A stretch of DNA of 64,000 nt, from assembly GCF_004138335.1 (NCBI RefSeq), contig NZ_RYFW01000002.1, positions 1,345,501 to 1,409,500 of the forward strand, given 5' to 3'. Origin of the DNA: Peristeroidobacter agariperforans. Its GTDB lineage: Bacteria; Pseudomonadota; Gammaproteobacteria; Steroidobacterales; Steroidobacteraceae. The notes under the pieces were generated by a model that saw only the letters and a program-made list of their open reading frames with translations, had not been told where the DNA came from and made no database searches. Numbering within the stretch: the first letter of the stretch is position 1; every line of letters begins with the position of its first letter. This document shows, piece by piece, positions 47,568-57,306 of the stretch. The position numbers were made by a program, and so were the translations under genes.

Positions 47568-47810
47568 TCATCTCAAAGCATCCAGGGTCCGAGACAGTTC
47601 TCGGCAATAGGGACAATGATAGTCGCTGAAGACGACGATCGCGACCGGCGCGGTGCGAGCCGAGCTCGGGTGTCTGCGCCCCCCGAATCTCCTCAGCCGG
47701 CGGCGCGCCGGGCGGAGGTAGAGGGAGCCGCACCTGATACTTCTCAAACAGGCGAGCAACATAGGCGCGTTTCGCGTCCGCCTGTCGTTTCAGGCCAAAC
47801 TACAGTTGCG
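47568..47810 (-). pseudogene. Fragment of a DsbA-like thioredoxin-fold protein, frameshifted
   Basis: Minus-strand reading gives RQADAKRAYVARLFEKYQVR and PPPGAPPAEEIRGAQTPELG in one frame. A shift near 47660 then leads to APVAIVVFSDYHCPYCRELS, the strand-plus-CPYC active-site helix of the DsbA/Thioredoxin_4 family. The frame stops soon after (TLDALR), so most of the helical insert and C-terminal half are missing. Truncated at both ends and frameshifted: a relic. Confidence 0.6.
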
Positions 47811-47857
47811 CTTGCCGACGGTGCTTCGCGTCTGAAGGTGTGTTACTGCCCTGTGAT

Positions 47858-48325
47858 CTAACTCTGAAGCGCCTTGCGCAGCGGGCTGCGGTTGGTCTTG
47901 TCGAGTCCCGCCCGCACTTTGCAAACAAACTTCAGGGCCGAGCCTTCGTACACGCCGACCATCAATGACTCGACGCGATCCTGTCCGTTCGGGCGATAGC
48001 CGCCGATCGCAAACTCTTGCTGCGAGTTAAAGCGTTTCTTCTGCCGCTCTGGCCCGCGACGGTCCGACCGATAGGTCGATCGCTGACCCTTGGCCACGAT
48101 GCCATCAAGCCCCATGTGCTTGATGGCACGGGTGATTGCAGCGAGGGTACCGGGCAATGCCGTACAGAGCTGCAGCCCCGAGCCTTTGATCGCCATCATC
48201 GAGCGTCGCAATTGGCGTTTCGACCGCGGCACATCCACCCATGATGGGAAGGTTAGCGTCAGCACATATCCACACAGCGCAGCGAGAGTGGCGGCGAACG
48301 TCTGTCTCGGTACGATGGTTGTCAT
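47858..48325 (-). pseudogene. Remnant of an ATP-dependent DNA ligase domain (LigD type)
   Basis: The 155-residue frame contains LPGTLAAITRAIKHMGLDGIV followed by AKGQRSTYRSDRRG and then QQEFAIGGYRPNGQDRVESL and VYEGSALKFVCKVRAGL. These are the end of the nucleotidyltransferase domain and the start of the OB domain of LigD-like ligases. The catalytic KxDG motif and everything before it are missing, and the N-terminal 40 residues look unrelated or degraded, so it cannot be active. It is in the decayed strip next to tRNA-Glu. Confidence 0.55.
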
Positions 48326-48440
48326 GGGTTCAGTCCGTTGGCTTGCCGGGGTGTGGCGAGTTCAAAGCTATCGCATGACCCCGGCGACGAACCAAGCCTC
48401 GCTGCGCCAGTCTGTTAGACGACTTCTGCAAACGAGTTGC

Positions 48441-49901
48441 TCATTCAGCAGCCTTCCAGCCAAAGGCGGCCATGACAATGTCGAAGATGCGATTCTGTTC
48501 GAGAACGCCGTGGACCTGGGACGCGCCGGGTCCTGTGGCGTAGACAGCGACATCTTCCCCGCCATGGGCCGCGGCGTCCGAGAGCTTTCCATCGATCTCG
48601 GGCTTCGAGAAAGGCACCAGTGCCTGCGCGGTGGCGTGAATGCCCGTTTGGGGAGTTCCGCGAGAGCCGCCGACCACCGCGCCGGGTCCGTTCATGTACC
48701 CCAACGTGTTGTAAGGCAGGCCATCGGCGGCCAGGGTCGGGGTCGTCTTCGGGGTTCCCGAAATATCGTTGCCGACGACGTTTTCCAGGATGGGATGGCC
48801 CCGCCTCGGGTAGCCGCTGATGGTGAAGGTATGCGAGTGGTCGGCCGTCACCAGGATCAACGTCTCGTTCAAATCCACCTTCTCCAGCGCGACGCTCACC
48901 GCGGCCGCGAGTGCCTGCGTTTCGCTCAGAGCGTAGCCGGGCTTGCCGTCGTGGTGACCGTGATCGATGCGTCCGCCTTCGACCAACAGGTAGTAGCCGT
49001 CCGCATCGGCGTTGAGCCGATCGATGGCGGCTGCGGTCATCTCCGACAGTGTCGGCTCCTGAGTGTCCTCGGGACGTTGTGCGACGTATGTCATATGCGA
49101 CTTCGCGAACAGACCCAGAATCTGCTCGTCCGGACGCACCGAGCGCAGCTCGCTCCTCGACTGAATGACGCGACGGTTCGCTCCTGCCTGCAACCATTGT
49201 TGAATCAGATCCTCGTGCACCGCCTTGCGTTGACCGCCGAGCGACGACCCCTGGAACTCACGCGTTCCGCCACCCAATGCGATGTCAACGCCGCCGGGAA
49301 ACTCGAGCAACTGGCGTGCGATGTCGACGCAGCCTGCCTCGAGGTCCTGGTCCGGAATGTAGCGATCGCTTTCCCAGTCTCGTTCCGCCGAATGCGCGTA
49401 CAGCGAAGCCGGTGTTGCGTGCGTTACTCGCGTAGTCGTGACGAAGCCCAATGCCTTGCCTTGCGCCTTGACGCGCTCACCAATAGTGGGCAGGGGATGC
49501 GCGAGCGCTTCCGTGCAGTTGCGCCGCCGCGCTTCCGGAGCGATGCCGACAACGCCCGCTCGAGTTTTCACGCCGGTGTGGATCGCCGTCGCGGTGCCTG
49601 CCGAATCGGGCACCTGCTGATTCGAGTTGTACGTTTTCACCAGCGCGACGTTTGGAAAGCGCTCGAATGAAAGCAGATTCTCTTCGCCCGACATTCCGCG
49701 GCTTTGCCCATCGAAGATGCGAGCTGCGGTGATGGTCGAGATCCCCATGCCATCGCCGATGAACACGATGACATTGCGCGCGCGCTTTGCAGGTTGCGCG
49801 GCCTGCTCAGATGGAGCCGATGGCCGGTGACCTGTCGCACACCCCGCCGAAATCGCTGCCAGGCACAGACCCAAGGGCATCAGCACGGATCGAATCATCA
49901 T
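48441..49901 (-). CDS. Alkaline phosphatase (PhoA superfamily), lipoprotein
   Basis: A 486-residue phosphatase with an N-terminal signal and lipobox (LAAISAGC, Cys21), so anchored to a membrane facing periplasm or outside. Metal/active-site motifs: NVIVFIGDGMGISTITAARI (Asp), the nucleophile Ser in VPDSAGTATAIHTGVKT, VEGGRIDHGHHDGKPGYALS (Asp, His, His), and VTADHSHTFTISGYP (Asp, His). Full-length. It would release inorganic phosphate from monoesters. It is divergent from the ECF sigma factor gene. I see no obvious Pho box in the 205-bp gap between them. Confidence 0.92.
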   Translation of the reverse strand: MMIRSVLMPLGLCLAAISAGCATGHRPSAPSEQAAQPAKRARNVIVFIGDGMGISTITAARIFDGQSRGMSGEENLLSFERFPNVALVKTYNSNQQVPDSAGTATAIHTGVKTRAGVVGIAPEARRRNCTEALAHPLPTIGERVKAQGKALGFVTTTRVTHATPASLYAHSAERDWESDRYIPDQDLEAGCVDIARQLLEFPGGVDIALGGGTREFQGSSLGGQRKAVHEDLIQQWLQAGANRRVIQSRSELRSVRPDEQILGLFAKSHMTYVAQRPEDTQEPTLSEMTAAAIDRLNADADGYYLLVEGGRIDHGHHDGKPGYALSETQALAAAVSVALEKVDLNETLILVTADHSHTFTISGYPRRGHPILENVVGNDISGTPKTTPTLAADGLPYNTLGYMNGPGAVVGGSRGTPQTGIHATAQALVPFSKPEIDGKLSDAAAHGGEDVAVYATGPGASQVHGVLEQNRIFDIVMAAFGWKAAE

Positions 49902-50106
49902 TACTCACCATCTTTGCTGGTCATGTATCGTGAAGGCGGCGACTCCCTAGATGAGGATCCCTGAAGCGCGTTCTCCTTCCAGGTTTTGCGAATTTTTTTT
50001 GCACGGGTTCGCAGAGGGTGGCGACTCATGGCTTGGATGTCGGCTATAAACGCGGATAATGGTCGCTGGGGTGGATGAGGCAGATTTCCCGCCAGGATTG
50101 ACGGTG

Positions 50107-50718
50107 ATGTCGGAGCGTCAACACATAAATAAGATCGTGCGATCGATTGCCGGCCGGAGGCCCGATCGAGCGCCGGACCATCCCGCGACTGACTGGCGCA
50201 AACGATTCATCGACGATCTGTACCGAAGCCATCGGCGCGACCTGTGCGTGCTGCTGCGGCGGATGTTCGGCAGTGGGCCGCCGGAGCCCGAAGATCTGGT
50301 GCAGGGGGCGTTCCAGAAATTCAGCGAACTGGACAATATCGATCACATCGAGAACCCGCGGGCCTTCCTGGCGAAGATTGCCGTCAACATGGGCCTCAAG
50401 AGCATTCATCGCATCCGTTACGCCCGAAGATATATTTCCGAGCACCTCGGCAACCCCGAAGCGGAGCTGGAAGAGATCGATCCCGAAAGGATCTATCAAG
50501 GCAGGCAGCAACTCGGCGCGCTCGATCAGGCCATGACGCGACTCACGGTGAAGCAACGCGAAATCGTGGTTCGGACCAGGCTCAAGGGCGAGACCTATGC
50601 CCGCATCTCGCAGACCTGCGGATGGAGTGAAGCGGATATCTGCCGACAGCTCAATCGCGCGCTCGAGATTCTGGCGGACGCGATTGACCCGGTCGATCGC
50701 AGCGGCAAGTCGGGCTAG
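50107..50718 (+). CDS. ECF sigma factor, FecI-like
   Basis: A 203-residue extracytoplasmic-function sigma factor. Region 2 is LLRRMFGSGPPEPEDLVQGA with FQKFSELDNIDHIENPRAFL. Region 4 is VKQREIVVRTRLKGETYARI and the recognition helix CGWSEADICRQLNRAL. I prefer ATG 50107 (MSERQHINKI), giving a family-length N-terminus; an ATG at 50059 would add 16 residues. It lies 11 bp before a FecR-type anti-sigma factor, the usual surface-signalling order. Confidence 0.9.
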   Translation: MSERQHINKIVRSIAGRRPDRAPDHPATDWRKRFIDDLYRSHRRDLCVLLRRMFGSGPPEPEDLVQGAFQKFSELDNIDHIENPRAFLAKIAVNMGLKSIHRIRYARRYISEHLGNPEAELEEIDPERIYQGRQQLGALDQAMTRLTVKQREIVVRTRLKGETYARISQTCGWSEADICRQLNRALEILADAIDPVDRSGKSG

Positions 50719-50729
50719 GAATTGGACTG

Positions 50730-51743
50730 ATGACTTTGGAACCACAGCAATTGGACGCTCAGGACCCTTCGCATCAGGAGGCGCGCGAATGGCTTGGGCG
50801 CATTCAGGCGAGCGAGCTCACCGCTGCAAGCCGCGCGGAGTTCGAACAATGGTTGCAGGCTTCGCCGGCGCATCGTTCGGCGTTCGAGCGAGCGCACGCG
50901 GTTTGGTCGCTCATCGGGCACTCGGACCAGATCGAGACCTGGGTCAACGAGGTGGATGGCTCCAGGGCTGCGGCGCCGGACGCTCGGAGTTCCAGGTGGC
51001 AGCCGCTGCTCACGACCCGGCGCATAGCGATCGGCGCCGCAGTCGCCGCCAGTGCCGCGCTGTTTCTCTCGATGCTCAGGTTTGGTCCCCCACCAGCGGA
51101 GCCACAGCGTTTCGCGTCGGGGATCGCGGAGACTAAGACGGTACCACTGGCCGATGGCACGGTGTTGACGCTGGCAGGTTCCTCGGAAGTCAAAGTCGCT
51201 TTCACGGATAAGAAGCGCAGCGTCGAGCTGGTCCAGGGAAGTGTTTTCTTCGACGTGGCGGCGAAGGCTGATTGGCCGATGACGGTGACCGCGGCGGATA
51301 CGCACGTGCATGTCACGGGAACGGCTTTCGGCGTGCGCTATGGATCGCGCGACGTGCGAGTCGCGGTGACCGAAGGCAAAGTACTCGTAACGGGCGCCGC
51401 GGACTTCGCGAGCCAATCGGTTGCGTTGGTCGCCGGCGAGCAAGCGACGGCAGATCTCAGAGGAACCATCCTGGCGCGAGGTCAGGCGAACATCGAGGCC
51501 GAGCTGGCCTGGATCAAGGGACGCTTCGTCTACGATGGCGCTCGCCTGGTCGATGTCATCGACGACGTCAATCGTTACCGCCTGAAGAAAATCGAACTGG
51601 ACGGCGAGCGGGTCAGGGACTTGAAGATCACGACCAGCTTCGGCGCCGCTCAGATCGATCAATTCGTTTCCGGCCTGCCGTTGGCGTATCCAGTGAATGT
51701 TTCGGAAACTCTCGACAAGACCGTGGTCAGCGCGCGGCGCTAA
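50730..51743 (+). CDS. FecR-type transmembrane anti-sigma regulator
   Basis: A 337-residue protein. The N-terminal DUF4880 domain (EAREWLGRIQASELTAASRA; FEQWLQASPAHRSAFERAHA) binds the sigma factor in the cytoplasm. One TM helix (about 92-112, RRIAIGAAVAASAALFLSML) follows. The periplasmic FecR domain has ETKTVPLADGTVLTLAGSSE and TVTAADTHVHVTGTAFGVRY. The C-terminal part resembles the STN-interacting domain. It should relay ligand binding from the TonB receptor downstream to the sigma factor. Confidence 0.92.
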   Translation: MTLEPQQLDAQDPSHQEAREWLGRIQASELTAASRAEFEQWLQASPAHRSAFERAHAVWSLIGHSDQIETWVNEVDGSRAAAPDARSSRWQPLLTTRRIAIGAAVAASAALFLSMLRFGPPPAEPQRFASGIAETKTVPLADGTVLTLAGSSEVKVAFTDKKRSVELVQGSVFFDVAAKADWPMTVTAADTHVHVTGTAFGVRYGSRDVRVAVTEGKVLVTGAADFASQSVALVAGEQATADLRGTILARGQANIEAELAWIKGRFVYDGARLVDVIDDVNRYRLKKIELDGERVRDLKITTSFGAAQIDQFVSGLPLAYPVNVSETLDKTVVSARR

Positions 51744-51888
51744 CGGCGTTCGCATGTGAATCTTTTGTGAAAGTGTCGCGACTGCTGAAAGATGCAACCG
51801 CGTCGCGGATCTTCTGGTTATTAACAACTGCAACAGTCGACGCGAACTCGGGCGGCGCTCGTTGCACACCAGAAGAGGGGTGGTTTCG

Positions 51889-54800
51889 ATGGTGTTGCGT
51901 TCCATGAGACTGGGGCGGCGGCTGGCTGCCGCGAGCATCGTATCGTTTGCCATTGGCGCGGCGGGTTGGGTACCGCTCGACGTGCAAGCTCAATCCCGCC
52001 CGATCAGGATTGCAAGCCAGCCGCTAGGAGCGGCGCTGAACGAGCTGGCGAGCCAGGCTGGCATCGTCATCATCGCTCCCACCGAACTGGTCTCTGGCAT
52101 CAAGGCGCCGGAGATTCGTGACGCGACCAGCTACGAGGACGCGCTTCATCAACTGCTCAAAGGCACCAGTCTGCACGCAACCCGGGCCGCGAATGGATCG
52201 CTGGTCATCGCATCTAGAGCAGCGACGACTGAGCCGAAAGTCCCCGAAGCGTCGGCGGATCGCGAACCGACTGCAGCAGTCGTCGAGTCTGTGGTCGTGA
52301 CTGGATCGCGCATCGCGCGTCCGGAAGTGGCGTCGGCAATGCCTGTGCGTACGGTGACCGCGCAAAGCATGGAGGACTTCGCGCTGCTCGATCTGAGCGA
52401 GACTCTCGCTCGCGACCCAGCGGTCAGCACCGGACTTGGTCTGACCACGACGCACGCCTGGGACAACGGCGCATCGTTCATCAATCTGCGAAACATGGGA
52501 TATGGTCGCAGCCTCACCTTGCTCAACGGCAAGCGGCGGGTGTCCGGCTCCGGTCAATCGTCGTCGGTGGATGTCAGCACGATTCCGGTGGGCATGATTG
52601 AGCGCACTGACATCCTGACGGGCGGCGCGGCCGCGGTGTACGGCGCCGACGCCGTTTCCGGCGCGGTGAACATCATTACCAAGAAGAACATCGAAACCAC
52701 GGCCGTCTCCTTATCTACGGGCCTTCCGGAGCACGGCGGCGGGGAAAGATGGTCAGCGTCTTTGAGCACTGGGCTCGGCTTCGCGGATGGGCGAGGGCGG
52801 TTCAGTGCTGGCGGCACATTCAGTGAGACTGAGCCGCTCTACACTTACGAACGCGACTTCGCGAAGCGGCGGAAGATCGCCACGGCGAACCCGGCCAACA
52901 CCGGGCCCAATGACGGCATCGTGGACAACGTCACTCTCGACGACATGCTGGTGCTGTACTTCGGCTACGACCCGCATTTCGTCATCAACAACCAGGACTA
53001 CATCTACGAAGCGGGCAACGACGCAGCCCGGCGGGCCAACTACGACGTGCTCTACACGCCGACGCCGCTCAGCTGGGGTAACGGCGGCGATGGTCGTAAT
53101 CTCAACGACGTGACACTGCTGCGCGGCCCTCTGCGCCAAGCGGCTGCGATGGGCAATGTGGAGTTCGATTTCACACCCGAGCTGATGGCGGGTCTCGACT
53201 GGGACTACTCCGAGAACAAGTTCGAAGGCACCAATAGTTATTATCGCAGCGACTACCGTAGCGCCTCGTTGAACGGCGCGGGTGGTCCGAGGGTGACGTT
53301 GGCCAATCCCTTTGTGCCCGATTCGGTCCGTCAGCTGATGATCGACAACAACGTGACGACACTCGCGATCAACAAGGCTTACCGCGAGCTGGGCCTGCTG
53401 ACCGAGGAGCACAATCGCAAGACCTGGAGCTTGAGCCCACACCTCGAGGGCAGCCTCGGCGAGGATATTCGCTGGAACGTTTTCTATCAGTACGGAAAAT
53501 TCAGCGACCACGTTTACGGCGATAACAAGCCAATCGCATCGCGCATGGTTGCCGCGACCGATGTCATCGCCGACGCGAGCGGCAATCCCATTTGCCGTAG
53601 CGAGGCGGCGCGGGCGATTGGTTGCATCCCCTTCGACATCTTCAGCGGCACGGCCGGCCCGGAACTGAAGGAGTGGCTGCTGCATACTCGCCATGAATAT
53701 CGCGAGCAAACGCAGGAGATCTATGGCGGCGGCCTGAGTGGCAAGCTCTTCCCGCTGCCCTATGGCGATGCGCGTTTTGCCATGGGCGCCGAGTACCGGC
53801 GTGAGACGTTGACGACGCGCGATGATCCTCTCGGTCTCAATGGCGAAGTCTCCCATGCGGCGGCCGGTGGCGGCCCACATCCGAATCTGGACGCCAGCCA
53901 AAGCGTCAGCGAGGTTTATGCCGAAATCGTGACGCCGCTGCTGAGCGACGTGCCGTTTGCCTATCGTCTCGAGCTGGAAGGTGCGTATCGCATTTCCGAT
54001 TACGACACCTTCGGCGATACCGATACCTGGAAGTTCGGTGGTCGATGGGCTCCCGTCAAAGGCTTGACGTTGCGCGGCGTGGTTAGCGAAAGCGTGCGTG
54101 CGCCAAATTTCGCCGAGCTGTTCGCAGATCGCATTTTCACTCAACCGTCCTACAACGATCCCTGCGAATCCCGTTACATTACCAGGAGCGATTTGCGTGT
54201 CGCCAATTGCGCTGCGTTGGGAATCACCCAGCCGCTGCCAATCACCACGGGACGAACGATCGAGGCATACAGCGGTGGCAACCCGAATCTGCAGCCCGAG
54301 ACGTCACGCAGCTGGACCGCAGGCGTCATCCTCGAACCGACGGCCATTCCGCGTCTGACTGTGACGGCGGACTACTGGAGCATCGAGCTGGATGACGTGA
54401 TCGCCACCTGGGGATACGCCACCGTCCTCAATCTGTGCGTCGACTTGCCCAATATCAATAACCCTTATTGTCGCGCGATCACTCGCGGCGCGGACGGGAA
54501 CGTCATTAGCGTTGAAGCATCGCAGATCAACGCCGGTTTGCGCACGGCGCGCGGCTTGGACGTGGGCCTCAACTACTCGCACGAGCTGGGCAATGGCCGG
54601 CTCAACTACAGCTTTGTGGGTACCTGGTTGCGCAAGTTCGAAACCCAGTCCATTCCGAATCAAACAACCAGCATCGTGGACGCGCTGGACACCTTCTCGA
54701 ACCCGAAGTTCGTCGGACGGTTGAGTCTCAACTATCGTTTGGGCAGCTTTAGCGCAGGCGTGGATTCGCGTTATCGCGCCAAGAGCAAGGTCTCCACGAC

Positions 54801-55017
54801 GTGGTCCGAGGAAATGTACGACCGTCCATATGCGAAGGCGGTGCTCTACAACGACCTGAACTTTGGGTTCGCCTTCGACAAGACTTGGACGGTCGGCGCC
54901 GGCATCAACAACGCATTCGATGTCGAACCGCCCGGCACGGCGCAGACCTACCTCGAGGGAAGCATCTACGACATCGTTGGGCGGACGTACTTCCTGCGCA
55001 CCAAAGCACAATTCTGA
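51889..55017 (+). CDS. TonB-dependent outer-membrane receptor with N-terminal STN signalling domain
   Basis: A 1042-residue receptor. The signal peptide ends near VQAQS. An STN domain (about 44-110: QPLGAALNELASQAGIVIIA) identifies it as a transducer-type receptor that signals through FecR. The plug (VVVTGSRIARPEVASAMPVR; GAAAVYGADAVSGAVNIITK) and a 22-strand-type barrel follow, ending in an aromatic residue (YFLRTKAQF). I choose ATG 51889 with AGAAGAGGGG 8 nt upstream rather than TTG 51862. Substrate unknown; the linked hydrolases suggest a glycan or phosphorylated glycan rather than a siderophore. Confidence 0.93.
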   Translation: MVLRSMRLGRRLAAASIVSFAIGAAGWVPLDVQAQSRPIRIASQPLGAALNELASQAGIVIIAPTELVSGIKAPEIRDATSYEDALHQLLKGTSLHATRAANGSLVIASRAATTEPKVPEASADREPTAAVVESVVVTGSRIARPEVASAMPVRTVTAQSMEDFALLDLSETLARDPAVSTGLGLTTTHAWDNGASFINLRNMGYGRSLTLLNGKRRVSGSGQSSSVDVSTIPVGMIERTDILTGGAAAVYGADAVSGAVNIITKKNIETTAVSLSTGLPEHGGGERWSASLSTGLGFADGRGRFSAGGTFSETEPLYTYERDFAKRRKIATANPANTGPNDGIVDNVTLDDMLVLYFGYDPHFVINNQDYIYEAGNDAARRANYDVLYTPTPLSWGNGGDGRNLNDVTLLRGPLRQAAAMGNVEFDFTPELMAGLDWDYSENKFEGTNSYYRSDYRSASLNGAGGPRVTLANPFVPDSVRQLMIDNNVTTLAINKAYRELGLLTEEHNRKTWSLSPHLEGSLGEDIRWNVFYQYGKFSDHVYGDNKPIASRMVAATDVIADASGNPICRSEAARAIGCIPFDIFSGTAGPELKEWLLHTRHEYREQTQEIYGGGLSGKLFPLPYGDARFAMGAEYRRETLTTRDDPLGLNGEVSHAAAGGGPHPNLDASQSVSEVYAEIVTPLLSDVPFAYRLELEGAYRISDYDTFGDTDTWKFGGRWAPVKGLTLRGVVSESVRAPNFAELFADRIFTQPSYNDPCESRYITRSDLRVANCAALGITQPLPITTGRTIEAYSGGNPNLQPETSRSWTAGVILEPTAIPRLTVTADYWSIELDDVIATWGYATVLNLCVDLPNINNPYCRAITRGADGNVISVEASQINAGLRTARGLDVGLNYSHELGNGRLNYSFVGTWLRKFETQSIPNQTTSIVDALDTFSNPKFVGRLSLNYRLGSFSAGVDSRYRAKSKVSTTWSEEMYDRPYAKAVLYNDLNFGFAFDKTWTVGAGINNAFDVEPPGTAQTYLEGSIYDIVGRTYFLRTKAQF

Positions 55018-55056
55018 TTGGCCACGATGCCGTTGCGAAAATTACGGAGAGGTTTG

Positions 55057-55968
55057 ATGGGACGATTGAGTCTGCGCGAAACCGCGCTCGGCGTGTCGGT
55101 CACACTGTTCCTTACCGCCTGCGCCGCCGGCCATGATTCAGTTGCAGCAGAAGCCGGCGTCGCGCTGTATCCCGGGATTCGATACAAGCAGCGCGAGGTC
55201 GCCGCCACCCATCTCGCTCGAGCTCACATCGTGGCTATCGATCTGCGTCAGGCCGGGCTCCGTTTTGGTGTGACGCCGGCCGACACCAGTGAGGGCATGG
55301 AACAAGTGGCGTGGACAACGAGCACGTACCTTGCGAGGCGCCATGCTCAGCTGGCTATCAATGGCGGCTTCTTCTCGCCTTGGAAAGCCGGCAGCACCGG
55401 GCAGGATGATTACTATCCGCACGAGGGCGATGCAGTCAATGCGTCCGGAGCGTTGATCTCCGAGGGCAGGGTGGTGTCGCCGGTCGAAGCCATCAAGACC
55501 GAACGAATCAACTCAATGCTTTGCTTCAAGCAATCGCAGGCGCAGATCGTCGATGGACAAACGTGCCCAGAGGGATTCACGGACGGCATCGCCGCCGGGC
55601 CGCGCCTTCTGAGTGATGGCAAGACGCCGCCGCTCACGACTGAATTCGCGACCACGCCCCATCCGCGCACCGCCTTTGGCATTTCCGCGAGTCGAGAGCG
55701 TGCATGGATCGTAACCATCGATGGACGCCAGGAGGGCAGTAAGGGCATGAGCTTGCCCGATCTTGCAGCCTTGTTTGCCAGCCTTGGGGCTGCGGATGCG
55801 ATCAATCTCGATGGCGGCGGCTCGACGACGCTCGTTGTGGAGGACGATGCGGGGGCGGCAAGAGTCTTGAATCGTCCCATTCAGACCGGCGTCGTCGGCA
55901 AGGAACGGCCGGTGGCAAATCATGTGCTGCTGTTCATCCCTCACTCGCATGGCCAGAAGCAAGACTGA
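55057..55968 (+). CDS. Secreted phosphodiester glycosidase family protein (NAGPA domain)
   Basis: A 303-residue lipoprotein; MGRLSLRETALGVSVTLFLT followed by a Cys (residue 22) gives a lipobox. GGAGAGG lies just before ATG 55057; a TTG at 55018 would add 13 residues. The catalytic-domain signatures are AQLAINGGFFSPW, TDGIAAGPRLLSDGK, HPRTAFGISASRER and AINLDGGGSTTLVV. The family includes the GlcNAc-1-phosphodiester alpha-N-acetylglucosaminidase (uncovering enzyme), so it probably cleaves a sugar-phosphodiester. It follows the TonB receptor directly. Confidence 0.85.
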   Translation: MGRLSLRETALGVSVTLFLTACAAGHDSVAAEAGVALYPGIRYKQREVAATHLARAHIVAIDLRQAGLRFGVTPADTSEGMEQVAWTTSTYLARRHAQLAINGGFFSPWKAGSTGQDDYYPHEGDAVNASGALISEGRVVSPVEAIKTERINSMLCFKQSQAQIVDGQTCPEGFTDGIAAGPRLLSDGKTPPLTTEFATTPHPRTAFGISASRERAWIVTIDGRQEGSKGMSLPDLAALFASLGAADAINLDGGGSTTLVVEDDAGAARVLNRPIQTGVVGKERPVANHVLLFIPHSHGQKQD

Positions 55969-55974
55969 TTTACC

Positions 55975-57246
55975 ATGTCAGGCCTGACTTCGCCGATCTC
56001 GACCATGGGCCTGGCGCTCGCGGCCATGTTCTTACTCGCGCTTGCCTCGTTCTCTCAAACGAGCAGCACGGAGCAAGCCGCAGAATCGCCCGCAGACAAG
56101 GAGCCGGACCTGGTCTGGCATGCCGCCGGTGAAAAATCCTGGGAGCCTGAAGGTCGAGCCTGGGGTGATGAAGCCCGTCTGCGTATTTTCGATCGGTTTC
56201 CCGCGGCAGCCGAAGCGAGCGTGCCCAGGAAGGTGTGGAATCTCAGCCGTCACAGTGCCGGCATGGTGTTGCGCTTCAAGACGGATGCTTCAACGATCTG
56301 GGTCGACTACGAGCTGATGGATGGCGATAAGCTCGCCCTGCCGCATATGCCTGCGACGGGCGTGAGCGGTGTGGATTTGTACGCTCGTGATGAGCAAGCG
56401 GGTGGCAAGTGGAAATGGGTCGGTGTCACCAAGCCTGTCGCTAAAAAAGTGCGCCAGAGCTTGATCGCGGGACTTCGCCCCGGCATGCGCGAGTATGCCG
56501 CCTACCTTCCGCTCTACAATGGTGTCGAAAAGATCTCTTTCGGCATTCCCGCGAACGCCACGTTTCAGCCGCTTGCTCCGCGCGCTCTCAAACCAATCTT
56601 GTTCTATGGCACGTCTATCACGCAGGGGGCCGCGGCTTCCCGTCCCGGCATGACGCATGTGGCCATCCTTGGTCGCCGCCTCGATCGCCCCGTCATCAAT
56701 CTCGGCTTCTCCGGCAATGGAAAAATGGATGCCGGCGTCGGAGAGCTGATCGGTCGTGCCGATGCGGCTGTGATCGTCATAGATTGCGCGCCCAACATGA
56801 ATGCTGACCTGCTCCGCGATCGCGCCGTCCCGCTCGTCATGCAAATCCGAGCTGCACATCGCGAAACACCCATCGTGCTCATAGAGGATCGACGCTTCAC
56901 CAACTCATGGATAACGCCCGCAAGGACTGCCTATCACGACGCCAATCATGCTGCCTTGAAGACAGCTTATGAAAGTTTGCAACGCGCGCGCGTCAAGCAC
57001 CTGTATTACATTTCGGGCGACAAGCTCTACGGAACTGACGCCGAAGGCGCCACCGATGCCTCGCACGCCAGCGATCTCGGGTTCGTTCGTCAGGCGGATA
57101 TCTTCGAACCCGTGCTGAAAAAGGTGCTTCGACTCACTGCCCAAACGAAAGTCGGCAGGGCCGGAAGCGGTGAGGTGGCCGCACGACAAACACAATCAGG
57201 CCGGCTCGAGGGAGAGAGCATCGTCCAATTCAGCGAATCCCACTGA
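55975..57246 (+). CDS. Secreted SGNH/GDSL-type esterase with N-terminal carbohydrate-side domain
   Basis: A 423-residue protein. The N-terminal hydrophobic helix (about 8-28) is a signal peptide or anchor. An N-terminal beta domain precedes the SGNH hydrolase domain. That domain has block I LFYGTSITQGAAASRPGM (nucleophile Ser), the oxyanion Asn region INLGFSGNGKMD, and the block III/V segments AVIVIDCAPNMN and TDASHASDLGF (Asp and His). It would de-esterify (for example de-O-acetylate) a glycan. It lies 7 bp after the phosphodiester glycosidase, so they are co-expressed. Confidence 0.82.
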   Translation: MSGLTSPISTMGLALAAMFLLALASFSQTSSTEQAAESPADKEPDLVWHAAGEKSWEPEGRAWGDEARLRIFDRFPAAAEASVPRKVWNLSRHSAGMVLRFKTDASTIWVDYELMDGDKLALPHMPATGVSGVDLYARDEQAGGKWKWVGVTKPVAKKVRQSLIAGLRPGMREYAAYLPLYNGVEKISFGIPANATFQPLAPRALKPILFYGTSITQGAAASRPGMTHVAILGRRLDRPVINLGFSGNGKMDAGVGELIGRADAAVIVIDCAPNMNADLLRDRAVPLVMQIRAAHRETPIVLIEDRRFTNSWITPARTAYHDANHAALKTAYESLQRARVKHLYYISGDKLYGTDAEGATDASHASDLGFVRQADIFEPVLKKVLRLTAQTKVGRAGSGEVAARQTQSGRLEGESIVQFSESH

Positions 57247-57306
57247 CGCAGGCGCCAGCAATTCTGTACACCTATTACCCACCATTGAGCGTAAGTTGAA
57301 CTCGCC

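Noticed and set aside
52753-54144. 463-codon minus-strand frame opposite the TonB receptor
   Set aside because: No domain or ribosome-binding site; the receptor on the plus strand is certain.
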